Source: Trichoplusia ni | Lineage: Eukaryota > Arthropoda > Insecta > Lepidoptera > Noctuidae | DNA length: 64,000 nucleotides | Direction: 5' to 3' | NCBI RefSeq assembly: GCF_003590095.1 | Contig: NC_039501.1 | Coordinates: 1,550,001 to 1,614,000, forward strand | Part shown: positions 1 to 13,247 of the stretch, piece by piece | Layout of the letters: every line of letters starts with the position of its first letter | Numbering within the stretch: position 1 is the stretch's first letter | The notes under the pieces: generated by a model | Databases searched by the model: none | What the model was told of the DNA's origin: nothing | The model's input: the letters and a program-made list of their open reading frames with translations, nothing else | Program-made: the position numbers and the translations under genes

Positions 1-2989
1 GTTCTCTTCTTGTCAGACAGGTCCAGATAAAAAGTATATCTTCACATAAGTTGTCAATAGAAGAAGTGTTCGTATCATTCTAAGCATACGGCTTTAAGTT
101 CTACTTAAATTTTGTTTTAGTTTAAAATTGAAACCTAAATAAATTTCTGTTATGGTTTTATGATAGTAAACAACTTAAAATAGTATGAAAAGAGGTCGAA
201 TAACAATACTGAAATAGTTTTATTGGATCCGGAAGAGATTCAGGAATAGCTGTGTAATATTAGGATCAGAATTCAGGGCATGATAAACCCATATCCATCG
301 TTACTACTCAAACATTCAGGACAAAATATCTAGAATTATAAAATTAGATATTTCAAGAATAGTATTAACATTTTTGGTAACAGGAAAATGAAAACTTACT
401 TTCAAGTGTCAAAACTAAGTAAAGCATTCATTACTCTCACACAAAGATTAATTTTTCCATTTTGATTGAGTTTAAAACTTGACTACTTAAGGATAATTTT
501 TAATCCGGAAATGTTAACATTAAATCGGAAAAAATACAAACCCTTTTTCATTCAAACACAATCAAACAACTAAACGAAGAACAAAATAGGACGAACATTA
601 CTGTTAACATACTTGGAATGTTGCTTAAACGTATGTAATACGTGTCTTCTGCCAAAAAAAAAATCACACACCATTAACCTCAGATACTTGCACATGTAAA
701 AATAAAACTTAGATTTTTTCGTATCAAAAAGCCTCTTTAAACGCAAAATTCCAGTGCAATCTATAACGTTCAGAGACATAGTTGGTTCACGTGACTTGAA
801 CGGGCGACCGGTGGCCACGTGAGGCGAGCACGTTGTTACTCACACATTTACGTTTCAGACGTAGTACTGGGTACTGAATGCGTATACTGCGTACTGAGTG
901 TATATTGGAGAGTGAATTTTTGAATAAAAAACGATTTATTTGCTAATTAATAAACTGAAAAGGGTTAGTTAGCGCAAGGGCTGGTTCGAGATGGTGTGCG
1001 ACGGAGTTGGGGATGCGTGCTCTAAGTAAAAGAAACAATACGGTAAAAAAAAAAATAACGAAATACAATGATAATAACAGCAGAAGGAAATGATTTAGTT
1101 AATGTTTTCCTGAGATAAGCATAATTAGTCTTAATAGTCGTAGTACTTTCTATGAAGTGACAATAAAATTGCTCACCAAAATACTATATTCGATCTATCT
1201 AATATCTTCGGCCAATATTTCCTTTTTAACTTTGGCACTCTTTCCCACGTTGTAGAAACAATTCAAAGCAAACTTTAGGGATGCGTTTTAAATCTCTTAA
1301 ATAAGCGACCGTATTTGAAAGAAGGGTACGGTAATATTTTAGCAGCGGTAACTGTTAGAAAAAGCCAGTCTAATGTCAAAAATCTTAGTTTAATAATTAA
1401 CCTTCTACATAACAAAATACGTTTAAGAAAATCCAACATCGAATACAATTACTTAAAGTTGAAGCACATCTGACTCTATCAAGGGAGCTGTTTAATATTC
1501 ATTGGATCCAGACCGAGGTCCAAGGATACCGTCTCAAGGCTGAGTCTAGCTTAATACTAAGATATTTATAAATACTAGAGAGAATATAAAGGGTTTGTGT
1601 GTTTTGGGTAATTGGGATTGGTTAATTATTTTGAGTGCATATTGTGTTACTGCTTAAAGCTGCTTTACTCGACTCTTCCGTCGTTCCTAGACTTCATAGG
1701 ATGTATTATAATTTAGATAATTAAAACAATGAGTACGTGAAGGTATATTAATGAAAAGCGTTAAACAGAGACTAAATAAGAAACATTTTATTAGAACGGA
1801 TAGAAAGTGGATGGTGAAAAATCAAAGCTTTTGTCGCTACAAACTTATAAAGGTAGATTTTTGTACCAGTTTGGCAACTCGAATTTTTTAACAATTTAAA
1901 TACACCTATGTCACAATTTTGCAACGAGATAAAAAAAACATGAATAATAACAGCTGTCTCGATACAATCGATTACATTGCGACAGCGACTAGTCAATTCG
2001 CAGCAATGCCATGACAATAGTGAAAGTTAATTTGTTACATGTTGGGGTGATATAAAAGTTAATGAAGTGTCAGTTCTATCACGATATTCTAGAACCATCT
2101 CTTACGACAGGAGTGTAAAAGAGATGCCGCTATCGGCTGTGTCGTTCTGTCTCGCTTCTACGACTGTACGGACTTGCTTTGAGAGGTAAAAGCTTAGATG
2201 TCTTGTTAGTGGTGAAAGTGATTGATTTCAGCTACTTTATTTGTATTGAGTAATAGATATAAGATAAAAGTTAATAGTTTAGAATATGATTTGTGGTGTC
2301 CTAGTTGCAGATGTGAATGATGACGGTTGAAAATAATTTTTAATAATTTTATTTGAGCAATTGATATTGATATCAATAGTAAAATATTCTTTAATCTCGT
2401 ACCTACTTCGGGCTAAAGAATCGTTGGTGCAATTTCATTTTATGTCAAAGCGCTTCGGACGTTCACTCTCAGATCCGTATTTTTTGATAACCTATTATTT
2501 ATTTAAACTTTCATATACAGTTGTGGTACATAAGGCGGACTTAATACCGCAAGTCATTATCTACCAGTCAACCTTTGGGTCAAATGGAGAAACAGCTGGA
2601 ATTATTATTTTTCCAAAAAATTTCTCGTTTTTAAGGAAAATACGTAATCAGGTTAGATTGAAAGACGAGTTAGACCATACAGGGATCCCTATTTAAAATA
2701 AGTTTAAAAAACTTGAGCAGGACCTTCCATACAGGATTCCTTCTTCAAAATCCGTAAAAAAAACCTTTTTTTTTGTACATTTGTATCAAATCCGTTTACA
2801 AGTCCTCCGCATCAGTCGCATCAACCGTCACACGTTATATCATTGACAACAATACGTCATAACTGCGAATCCCAGATCAAGTTCAGGGCTGTCCGACCGG
2901 ATCCGCGAGGCATACTTAACGTTGCCCCACTGATCTGAATGGTGAACGAGGGCTATTAAAGCAATGGATTTTGAACTCTATCGCGAACT
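1..2989. other. Non-coding, no recognised gene
   Basis: AT-rich with short homopolymer runs. Apart from the E-box pair at 788 and a GC-richer patch at 780-1,020 I see nothing structured. The 111-codon frame at 2,361-2,696 starts with TTG and has no recognisable motif. Confidence 0.5.
788..821. promoter_or_regulatory. Paired CACGTG E-boxes
   Basis: Two perfect CACGTG palindromes at 788-793 and 816-821, 28 bp apart, in a locally GC-rich patch. The first reads TTCACGTGAC, close to extended E-box sites of bHLH factors such as CLOCK/CYCLE, MITF/TFEB-like or Max-like proteins. Spaced pairs of this kind are found in real enhancers, but no flanking gene was identified here. Confidence 0.25.
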
Positions 2990-3315
2990 ATATAGGTACA
3001 TAATTACAATGGCAGCGTGAAGGGAAGTGTTGATCAGTAATCTGTTAAGCATAGTATTTTAGGACTGTATTGCTGAGTTTATAGAGTCTTAATTGTGATG
3101 GCAATTCGAATGGACGCGGACGAGGAGAACAGTTGAGCATAGTATTTTTGACTTTCTTGTGTAGAAGATACAGCCTTAATTCCAATGTCAAAGTGTGGGG
3201 AGTTGGAGACCAGATAAGCTTGATATTCTCGACTGTATTGTGAAGAAGATAGAGTCCTTATTTCAATGCTAGAATGAAGGGGAAGTGAGGATAAATTTGA
3301 CATAGTATTTTTAAC
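2990..3315. repeat. Degenerate minisatellite, unit about 81-88 bp
   Basis: Tandem units begin with (G)CATAGTATTTTT or a variant at about 3,049, 3,137, 3,218 and 3,300 (spacings 88, 81 and 82). Each contains ACTGTATTG or TTTCTTGTG, then a GAAGATA(C/G)AG-like word, a TTAATT/TTATTTCAATG word and a GAAGGGGAAGTG-like end. A partial unit end (CGTGAAGGGAAGTGTTGATC) precedes the first. The units have diverged by substitution and indel. An antisense open frame (3,303-3,079) crosses the array and shows weakly repeating Ser-rich wording, but is not convincing as a gene. Confidence 0.7.
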
Positions 3316-3939
3316 TTGTGTTCCTGTGTGGACATAACATTTTACTTCTAATGCTTAATTGTTTGTTTTAACCGTTGATTTTAAATAGATTTGTATGGCA
3401 TTTATGAAAATTAATTATAAAATGGTAATTAATTTTTGTTTTGCGACACTGAATATCAGTTACAAGGAGCGTGAAGGTTATAAAATATAGTAACTTCTAG
3501 AAGCTTGGAATAGAAGATTACAGGTTTTCAATTTACTTACCACAATAAAATACTATCATCTATAATTTCGTACTTAATTACACGTTTTCAAACTACCAAA
3601 GATAAAAATATAGTTAAGTCCATAAATATAAGCAGATGTCTCACCTAGTTAAAATAGTATTCTTTTTTCTTTTGTAATTTTCTCTTAATTTGAAAACACT
3701 AAAACTATCTATTGACTATTATTATATATAAATTAGAGCTTACTGTAGCTATTTTCACCAATGTACCATATTGTCGGCACTATAGGTCTTTGATAGCGAG
3801 CAACAAATTGTGAAATGAATTAATAACCTTTTTTTTTTGTAAATAACTGTTTGATGCCAAAATAAAATAAAATAAAAATAAATAAATAAACAACATGTTT
3901 ATTATGACCAACAATTTTCTTCAAGAAAATCATTAAAAA

Positions 3940-4265
3940 GCGCACATTAAAACGGTCAAGAGCGAGTCTGACTCGCTTTGGTTTTTATCGGAACCCTACA
4001 GGGCAACATACAAATTATCATCAAGCGATCCATAATTTATCGTTCTTAAAACTTGTAGAAATAAATATGTATAATGTTCTTTCTTAAAAATACGATTCAT
4101 TCGTTAAAAACACTGTGTTAATGACGTCCAACACGTCTGTACGTACAAACCCAAACTACCCCAGTGACGTCAAACGACTCACATTGACTAGGGCTGTCAC
4201 TTGTCAGAGACATGTCGATGAAAATATAAATGTATTTTAAGAGACGCCCACAACACGACCGAACG
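3940..4265. repeat. Dispersed lepidopteran repeat (probable)
   Basis: The segment begins with AAAACGGTCAAGAGCGAGTC, has TCGGAACCCTACAGGG, and continues to a GC-richer end. This wording resembles a repeat very common in moth genomes in which a stretch reading like gagtc-gactcgc precedes an agggttccgta word. Ends were not defined. Confidence 0.4.
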
Positions 4266-7200
4266 GAATTAGCATTACATTTATAAACGCTTTGTGTTCA
4301 TAAGTTAATAATTTTGTATTATTTGTTTTTTTTCGCATTTTATGACGTAAGTCTTTTTGTAACTAAATATCGGTATCATAAGACTTCTAAGTAAACAACC
4401 AACAATTTGCGTCAAAATAATAGGAATTTAAAACCACAAAAAACAACATTTTAAAAACAAACATACAAATTTTAATAACATGATACGAATTACGAAAACA
4501 ATGTTTCTGCTCCACCTAATTATCACTGAGTACTTAAATAGAACAAATTTCTAGAACAAAACATTCGCATACAAGTAAAACATGTGGAAATACAAAGAAA
4601 AACACTTCCGCGTAAATCGATTAAGGCATTACACCAAGTTATATACGACCTTCATTAGTAAACCCATCTGGAAACCTTCAGACTACAAGACTGTATAAAT
4701 TCACTTGTTGCATTTCTACGTCATTTCATATACAACTTGAGGGCACTATTTTCTTACCTTACGGTGAACAAAGAAACGAAAGTCTCAGAAAAGCGATAAT
4801 TTTAAATGAATATCGTAACTAATCCAACATCATAGGTAAGCAAAGTCAACAGGTATTGGCAATTAGCCTCTTATATACCTTTGAAAACATCCCATCTCGA
4901 CTGTTGAAAGACAAAAGCAAATCCAATATCTAATAAAAAAGTCATACTTAAATTTCTCGTTAAAACGCCTCTTAAACTAGTATTAAGTGTGATGTATAAA
5001 ACCCTGATTATTAAAAAGGGCTGGGGGATATAGCGATACAGATGAAAACCATTCCTTTTAACAAAGAAACGATTTTAATAATTCATAATACAATCCCGCC
5101 GAGTATTTCCAAGAAAATACCAAAATTCAAGGACGGAGTGAAATGAGCATGAACAGTTATGTTAATTGAAGAGTTAATTGGTTTAGCTCCGTAAACAAAT
5201 ATTAGAAGGTCAGGGCTTAGAGTATTTCGTGAAATAAATCGATTGGTAACGAATTGGGAATTTAATGAGCAAGGAAATGTTGTTCTAATTTCTATGAGTT
5301 TTTTTTTCCTCGTTAACCTGGTTAAGAAATTAATTTTAGGTTTCAATTTGAATCCTAAATAATTTCACGTAAACGCTTTCAATTCGAAACTGCTAATAAA
5401 AAGCTGTCTAGTCCCAATCCCTAGAACTTTTTTTTTTTTCCTAAATCTTTTGATTGAAGATCTGATAGACGGAAAATGAAGAAGTATAGATACCTGTTCG
5501 GGCACAGGCAGTGGAAGTAAGCAACAATCAAGATTAACCTAACCCAACGCGGAGGCCCCAGGCGACCGAGGTTGCGACCAACTGACCCAGATACGCACGC
5601 ATGCTTCACTGTCGCCGTGCTCCCATTCAAACTATAAACGATTCATATTGTTATATCCTTTAATATTAATCATAAAAATATTTAATTAGTGACTTTTATT
5701 ATTCTTAATAGAGCTGAATCTACTAATACATTATGAACCAAAACTATGTGCAAGCACATGAAATTATCTTGGGCACTGATAAGAAAAAAAAAGGCAGAAG
5801 AATAACTGGCAAAATATCGGAGCAGTTAAGCTGATCATGGAACTAAACTAGGTCAAAAGAAGCAAAAATTAAGCATCTTAAAGATATATGAAAATGTAGG
5901 TCACAGCATGTGTCATCAGTATATCATGCAAAATTAACTGAAGAATCGCAAATCATCAAATATCCCTAAAGATTGGCAAACAACCAAAAAAAAATTAAGA
6001 GTATTTGTTAAATAAATAAAGTAATTACAAGCAGAAGTACTAAAACAAAGGAAGACAGTCCGACAGTCCGCCATTTTGTAATAATGTTGAAAAACATTGC
6101 GAAATAAGTTTGTAATTTGAAGTTTACTTCGGTGTTTCCATTTCATTTCAGTTATGCTAATATGAAACTAGCTAAGTTGTTAAGGATATGAAAATATAAA
6201 CAACATACAAAAAGAAATGTTCAGCTGTGTCTGGAGATAAGATCTTTTCTTGAAGCAAGGATTTTCTGCTTATATTTCTTCAGTTTTGGTATTTACTTAT
6301 AAAAGAAACCAACCTTGAGTCTTACAGACACAAGTTATATTAATTAACTTTAATTTGATCATCTTTGAAGGGGTATTAAATTGGGTATTAATTGGTATTA
6401 AATTTTTAATCCGATAATTTTTTTAAATCGTCTTTATTTAGCCTAACACCTCTTTCAATACACAAGATTTATTGCGAAACTTTTATGTCCATTTCACGAG
6501 TAAATATAAACCAAATTGAGTTCACACAAGGCAGAATAATAGAACATGACCCTGTATTCCTATTCCCATCAATCATTCTAATAATACAACCCGTCATAAG
6601 AATAGTTCATGAAAATCCCGAAGTTCTGAGAGACTTAGTGTTGTGAGCCAAGGTTGTGAATATAAAGACGTCGAAAATATTATTCCTTCGGGAACCCAAA
6701 GTAGGATTGCCTGATGTCTGATAATAGTTACGAATGGAATTAAAAAGAATGATTTGTTAAGATAAGGTTCTATCTATGCGACCTTTGCAATGGGGTCAAT
6801 ACAAATCAGGACATTCGTTTTAAGTATTCAATGTTTGTTTTAATTTGGGTTCATTTGCAAACGGAATGTTTTCAGTTATTATAACTATTTTGAATTTACT
6901 ACCTTTCCCGCACATGACAACAGTCACACGACGACAATTATAATTTTCAGAGCATCTCATTAAATTTTAATCTTTAAGGAGTTTTTTTTATTTATCCATG
7001 CCATTAATCTGAATAGTGACACCAGCCGACATGCACCTCATACAATTTCCTTCTCACAAGCAAGCAAGTAAATCGAAAAGAAACGCGCGAGCATCCGTGC
7101 CACATAGCACACAATCGATGGGTGAAATTAGGTTATCCGTTACATAGCTATTTACTGGTGTAATGACATATTTATATTTGTGTCAATGTCGTTTGGTTAT

Positions 7201-7789
7201 TGGGAAAGTGTTACTTTTGGTACTATAGTTTGGTAATCAAGTGAAGTTTTTCTTGAAGATGTCGAAAAATATTATAGTTTGAGAAACGTACCTATGTATA
7301 ACATAAAAAGAAGATTTTTCCTGAATGTTTGAGACGACACTGATCACAATACAACCTGGGGAAAACCTAGAAAGAAACAGAAGTGGACTTTCGAATTAAA
7401 TTTTGATACTGAAGCAAAAAAGTAATTAAGTAGTGAAAGAAATCGGGGAGTGGCCGAAAAAAATCGCAAAATGCGAATCTTAAATATCCAACGAGCTGTA
7501 ACCTCTCACATTTCCTCGATCGCGATTTTTTACGGCAATCTCGAGCAAGTTGCGCCACTCTAAACCATCCGTTTCACTTTTGCCAAGCACTTTCACTGCT
7601 AACGGTACGAGCGTACCACGCTTGAATTACAAGCGAATACCAACTCTACTCTCGACGTTTTCGCTTACAGTATTCATTGTTATCATTTCCGCGTTTAATA
7701 CATTTCGAGATGAAATGTTGATGGTTGCAAGTAAATTTCTGTCGTCTCAATTAAGGTATAGAGATCAAATTAAAGTTGTGTATTTAGAG
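4266..7789. other. Non-coding, no recognised gene
   Basis: AT-rich sequence with a small GC-rich patch at 5,535-5,630 (CAACGCGGAGGCCCCAGGCG). No exon or RNA gene was recognised. Short open frames here start at non-ATG codons or end in lysine-rich homopolymer readings. Confidence 0.45.
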
Positions 7790-7843
7790 TGTGGAGCCGA
7801 AGTTATCCGAAGACAGGTCGATCGTGCGCCGAGCGCTGGAGCA

Positions 7844-7858
7844 ATGGCTTTCGTGCGC
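7844..7858 (+). other. Possible first coding exon end in a GC-rich patch
   Basis: In a GC-rich, CpG-rich patch (about 7,790-7,990), ATG GCT TTC GTG CGC is followed directly by the donor GTGAGT. The context gagcaATGG is a good start context. This could be a promoter-proximal first exon of a plus-strand gene. The 145-codon open frame running through the patch from 7,550 begins with TTG and is not supported as a gene. No matching second exon was identified. Confidence 0.15.
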
Positions 7859-7989
7859 GTGAGTTTGAAAGTCGAATGCGCCCCACCGCGCGAGCTCGGG
7901 TACCGTAACCGCTTGTGTCATCCGTTACCGAGCGGTGAAACTCTTGTTACGTTGGTGGACCGCTATGTTACGCCTTCGAGCGAATGACG

Positions 7990-10900
7990 GACTATCCAGA
8001 GCATCATTGCATTGTTTTATGATACTTTTAATTTTGGACGGATTATAAATGGTAAATTGAGTACTTCTACCAATTTACTCAGGACATGTAAAGAATGATG
8101 AATATTTTGGGTGTTCAAGGCGTGATTATGAAATGCTAACGTAAGGCGCGGGTCAAGATTATGTTATACTAGAACAATAAACAAATGGAGGACGCATTGA
8201 ATTCAAATTAGTATGAGACGGAAACGATGGTAATCTGCATGACACGAATAGTTTCGACTTTATTGTACTGCGATTGTTACCGAGGAATACAACAAGGATG
8301 GTTAAATGACAATGGATAATACTATATACTTAACTCACCAATCAATAGAACTAAGGTTAACAAATTATACTTTAACCCCATTTCTGTTTGATAGTTGCAA
8401 GAAGTAAACGAATAAAAACCTATAAAAACCTTTCGTTCGTTATTGCCATATATTTCTGTGTATAGGGTCAGAGAAATACGAATGAATGCGCAAGCAATGA
8501 CTATTAATTTAAAATTATCAATAAATATGATAAAGCAGTCATTAAAGAATAAAGTGTAATAATTTATTGGAGGTCACTTCATATAAATATTGATAGTATA
8601 CTATTTACAAGCGAAACAATATCAGCAGATGTTTAGCATACAACTGAATCGAAAAGTTATGAAATACACAATGGAGTATGGACTCACTTGACCGTCATAT
8701 AATACAATGCAGTACTTTTTTCACATACATAAATTACTTTAAATTAATTTCATATTTTATGTTAATGTTTGACCTACACGATTATTCATGTTTCAGAGTA
8801 AAACAATTACTTGTCTCATTTCGTATACAACTAGTTGGAAGTATATTTTAAACAATAGATTTTAAAATAATATAAAGACTGCATAAAGGCTGAATAACGT
8901 TAATGTCGTAATACGAGACTACGATAAAGAAATGACAAGACTCAGGGCCAAAATCATGACCAATGAACTTAACAATGTCGAAACTCCAACGAAATTTTCC
9001 GCAAACTTAAACGGCAATCTGTTCCCAAGTAAGGGAAGGCCTATTAAATTGGCAATGTCGAGACGATCGTTTCATAAACACCCTTTGAACAATCTATCAA
9101 TGGAACTTTGAACTTTAAATTGAAAGTATTAAGATGTATAACTGAGAAATGATCAATTCGCATGTCGTCGAAGGAAAGTGGCCTCGTGATACGGGGAAAC
9201 CCGAGCCACGGCACGCGAATCCACCGAGACAGGTTCGTTTGTATTTCTATCTCTTTTCCTTTAATTTACGATTTGTGGGCGTGTGAGGGGGACGGAGAAC
9301 GAACGAGTAACGGAACTTATCAGTCTCTATTTATAATTGGTCCGATGCGATACCGGAGTAATAACAGGACCGCGAATGTGTCATTTGGGTTAACGCTTGC
9401 AGGGCGATAAGCAAATTCTTATATTGGATAATTTAACCTTAAGCGCTGGTCATGACGACTGTAACTAAAAAATAAACTTACTTTCGAACAAAACAAAACA
9501 TGAGCCAAGTTTTTTTTTATCTCCGAGAACAAATATCCTAATGACACTTGAAAAGAAAAGTTATGAGAGTCGACTATTACTCATAGCACGTCAGATAGTA
9601 CAACCGAGTTGTTATATGTCATTGTACATAACGGATAAAACGAGCAAGAACGAGTTTAGATAGTGGCAAATTTCGTAGCCCAGCGAATTGGAAATTAAAG
9701 TCTAACCGGAACTAAAAGCGGAAGTTTTAGACCGTACAATAGACGGCTTAGACCGACAAAAAAAAGACAGTGAAAGTTCTAGGTATCAAAACATATAACT
9801 GACAATCAAAATTTAAAATTGGAACGCGCCGACCTCATTCCACACGCGTCTTTGGGAGAGAGCTGTTCACCGGGTGGTAGTGCGAAAATAAATCATTTTA
9901 AAATTAGCCTTATGCATAATAATATTCATTCATCGCATCTCCAAGAGAGCAGAGCTAGGCAATTTGTCAATGAAGTACATTTACGAAAAGCGTTCCGCTC
10001 TGATAAATATATTATTTGGTTGGCTTTCACTTCTCTCGGAAAGGAATTCGCGAACCGTTGTGTGCTGAGACTCAATAGACCTGTTTTGTAACAGTATATA
10101 AAATATACATCATTAGCTGTTTTATACGTTGAGCAACTAAATAATATGAAGCGGTACGTAATGCTGAAGTATCCGATGCGTTGTTTACGTGCAATTATTT
10201 TATTGATACGTAACGTGAGCTAGTATTGGGTAAAATCGAATTGGGACATTCTTGATGAATGATTGATTTCCATTGTTTGACAAACATAAGAGAGGCGAAG
10301 TATAAAACAACGGTGTCGAGCGTGCCTATTAAAGAGAATTGTGCTAAGGTAATAGAATTTACAATTTTAGTCGCAATTCTGCATGCGTGGCTTATGGGAA
10401 TGAAAAAACTAATTAGTGGGGCTCGCCGCCGGTCTATGCTGCGAAGTAGATTCCTAAAAATCGCTTTATGAAATTCCTTGCAGCCTTTACAGGCAGTTTT
10501 ATTTCTTTAGAACAATACAGAACCTTGTCGGATACAAATTCTTCACCATTGGAAATTTCGACGTCTAGACTGTTAAGTCACCGTAATAAAATCACCATAA
10601 ATGAAAATATACGTAAGATGTAGTTCTCGCTTAAAATAGCGTCTGTATCTAATATCAGAAACCAGATTCGTTTGATACCGATCACGCTCGGTGTACTGGT
10701 GTACTAATGCATGCACTTTCGCTTTTACATGGAAGTTGTTAAATGTTAAGCTAATACGGATGAAATTGATATTATGAGATTCTACATCACACGCTAATAT
10801 AGTGTTTTTTATGTATTTTAGAGCAATAGTATGCAAATAAAAGCAACTATTAAGCCGTGAAAAAAATTGTGATTTTCGAAACAGATGAAACCAAACTTGA

Positions 10901-12084
10901 CTTTTAGCAGTTCCCAAATGCCTATATTAATATTATTTTAAAGTCATGAGACGTAACGGCGACTCAAAACTGATTAACGTTTTCATTCTTGGCTCCAACC
11001 GGTATCAAACTAAGCAATGTTAGTTGTGAAACATCGATATATCAGTAACCAGAACTCTGGCAACTTGGCACTTGGATCTATTCACTTAACGCGAGTTCAC
11101 AATAACCAACAGGTGGGAGTAACAATTACGTAAATTGACATTATTTGTGTTCTAATGAGAATATTGGGGACATACTTCTGTGCGTCAATACAAAAGAATT
11201 TACTAGAAAAACAATTGTTTAGTTTACATGGGTGTTTCGTATAGACGATTCAAATGCAAAAGTAGTTCATTCAAATTAGACAACTAATTTACTTTAGAAA
11301 GTCAAAATCGATATTGTCTAGCATCCTGATTGGTCCACACTTCGCTGCTTCCTAATTTGTGGTTTTTAAGTAAAGGTTGTAGTAGCAGTTAATTCAAACA
11401 TGGCTCCTACTCAGCATTAGGGACTTAATGGACCCCGAAACCCATTCTGAGATCATTGGTATATCGGCAAAAAGTATCGATAAAATAACGCACCTACTCG
11501 AACAGAATTATAACTATAAAACAGACTACAATGAAGGTCCTAACCTTAAATTGTCCTTGAAAACCAACCGTGACATTGCTTCTTTTGCCTACAATCGATG
11601 AATAATAACATTTCAAGCCAAGTCTTCATATAAAACTCTTTATAAAACATCCAGATTCTAGGGTATAATTTCAGTGCGTCATGAAGACGTGCAGCTGAGT
11701 CTCCATGGTCAATTACCTTACTTTCAATGAAAGAAACCATACTGCATTATCTACTATACAAATATTCCGTTATGTTTTACAATACCTTAATGTCAAGGTC
11801 ATTTTTTTATACAAGGATATGACATTGAAACTAATCACGATAAACGATGACCGTCTAGCTTCACGTTTTTTTATCAACTAATCATTCTCTGAAGGCGTCA
11901 AATCATTTGATTATTAATGTTAACAGGTAAAAAAATACCGTTATTATCGTTCCTAACGAAGTATTTCATCATCTAACAGAGAAATTCAACACCTAATCTA
12001 ATATTTGCAAATACTCGGTCCGAATAATGGTAAAACATTGCGAATTTACTTAAATGTAATTTCAGGTTAAAAAAATTCGTAAGA
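7990..12084. other. Non-coding, no recognised gene
   Basis: Open frames of 70-114 codons occur at 9,162, 9,819 and 10,573-10,917, but none has a domain, splice context or repeat relative that I can name. The 9,162-9,310 part is GC-richer than its flanks and has a true ATG, without other support. Confidence 0.4.
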
Positions 12085-12200
12085 GCAGCCACCGAGGCAC
12101 CGATTGCCGTGACCTACTTACAGCGGCGGCCATTTTGAATATTGTGCGCGGGCGCCGGTTTTGGTGGCACATTTCACATGATACCCGGCTTATCTGCGGC
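12085..12200 (-). promoter_or_regulatory. GC-rich island, possible promoter with short first exon
   Basis: A sharply GC- and CpG-rich patch in AT-rich DNA. On the minus strand it reads AAAATGGCCGCCGCT followed by GTAAGTAGG, that is ATG-GCC-GCC-GCT (MAAA) and then a consensus donor (ATG at 12,133, donor after 12,122). The AAAATGGCCGCC word also resembles the YY1/Pleiohomeotic core around a start site. If it is a real promoter, the gene would run left on the minus strand, where no exon was recognised. Confidence 0.25.
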
Positions 12201-12914
12201 GCGTTTTCTTTTTATTTATTTAATGAATTTCATTATACGTTACCGATGCAATTTTAAATGATGTGAGGTTATTTCAGTTGTTAATTCGCTATAATGGTTT
12301 CGGACGCTGAATTATGATTCGATTAAGATGGTTCGTAATCTTAAGTGCACTTAAAATAAATTAAACTTCCTCCCATATTTTTAATTCGGATTAATTTAAG
12401 AATTTGGGTTTAAAGTGTAAGTTGGTAGTTGAAAACAGATCTAAGCAATATGAATAGACCAGAAAATATACAAAATAACGTTTTAGCAATACTACTCATG
12501 ATATTTATGACTCACACTTCAAAGAAAACCAAATATTATCAGTCCATATGGGCATAACTTAGAAATAGCTTTGAATTTAGACTAAGCAAACGAAGTATGC
12601 AAATACAGTTTAAAAATAGCCTTACAAATAGCGAGCAAGGACATATGAATATTATGATTGATTTAGATAAGGCTCTCAAATCATATCCTAGAAAGAAATA
12701 TCTTTCTCACTTATAGATATATAAATTTGAATAAAGGTCACTGGGTGGAAGATTTAGGTATCCTTGTTTTGAGCCGATTTCTATCTTTCTATGATTATAT
12801 TTTCTATGTGCATTGAACTGATTTCAGGCTTATTTTTGTTACAAAAAACTAGGTTAAACTGTACCCATAAAATTGGTCTAAAGTTTTCAATCATTTGATG
12901 CACTATTTTTTCAG

Positions 12915-13139
12915 GCCACGTTGTCTTATTTCTGGGTAAACGCTTCCTTGATTCCTTCACTCAATTTGAATCAAAGTTATCCTCCGTATAAGGCCGAAGC
13001 CATCAGGGCTATTTTAGAAAGCTTGACTAATTTATCACCGTCAACAGAGGAGTTTTATAATCAATTAGTGACTACAGTTTTATTATATAAACTGTATCGA
13101 GAAAGCCTTCGTTTCGTTCCGGTGTTGACCGAACTGTAG
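12915..13139 (+). CDS. Candidate terminal exon, unknown product
   Basis: A strong acceptor (cactattttttcag) is followed by 74 codons in phase 0, starting GCC ACG TTG (ATLSYFWVNASLIPS) and ending FVPVLTEL then TAG. The wording is protein-like, with a helical middle (KAEAIRAILESLTNLS and EEFYNQLVTTVLLYKLY). No family is recognised and no clear upstream exon was found on the plus strand. No AATAAA lies directly after the stop. It could be a terminal exon of an unplaced gene, a mobile-element remnant or chance. Confidence 0.22.
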   Translation, partial: ATLSYFWVNASLIPSLNLNQSYPPYKAEAIRAILESLTNLSPSTEEFYNQLVTTVLLYKLYRESLRFVPVLTEL

Positions 13140-13247
13140 CGGTTTTCCTGTTCGCTAGGCCTTTAAGATGACAATGACATCTCGTTAACGATAGCCATTT
13201 AAATAAGGATAAGTTGAGGGCTTGGTTATTAACTGTTGGTGGTGTTA

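Noticed and set aside
2361..2696. 111-codon plus-strand frame
   Set aside because: TTG start and no recognisable features.
5530..5560. AACCTAACCCAA as a possible telomeric (TTAGG)n remnant
   Set aside because: Only about two imperfect units, with no array.
7550..7987. 145-codon plus-strand frame as a protein gene
   Set aside because: Starts at TTG, has no recognised domain and crosses a composition boundary from AT-rich to CpG-rich DNA.
10573..10917. 114-codon minus-strand frame
   Set aside because: TTG start, no ATG nearby, no motif or splice context.
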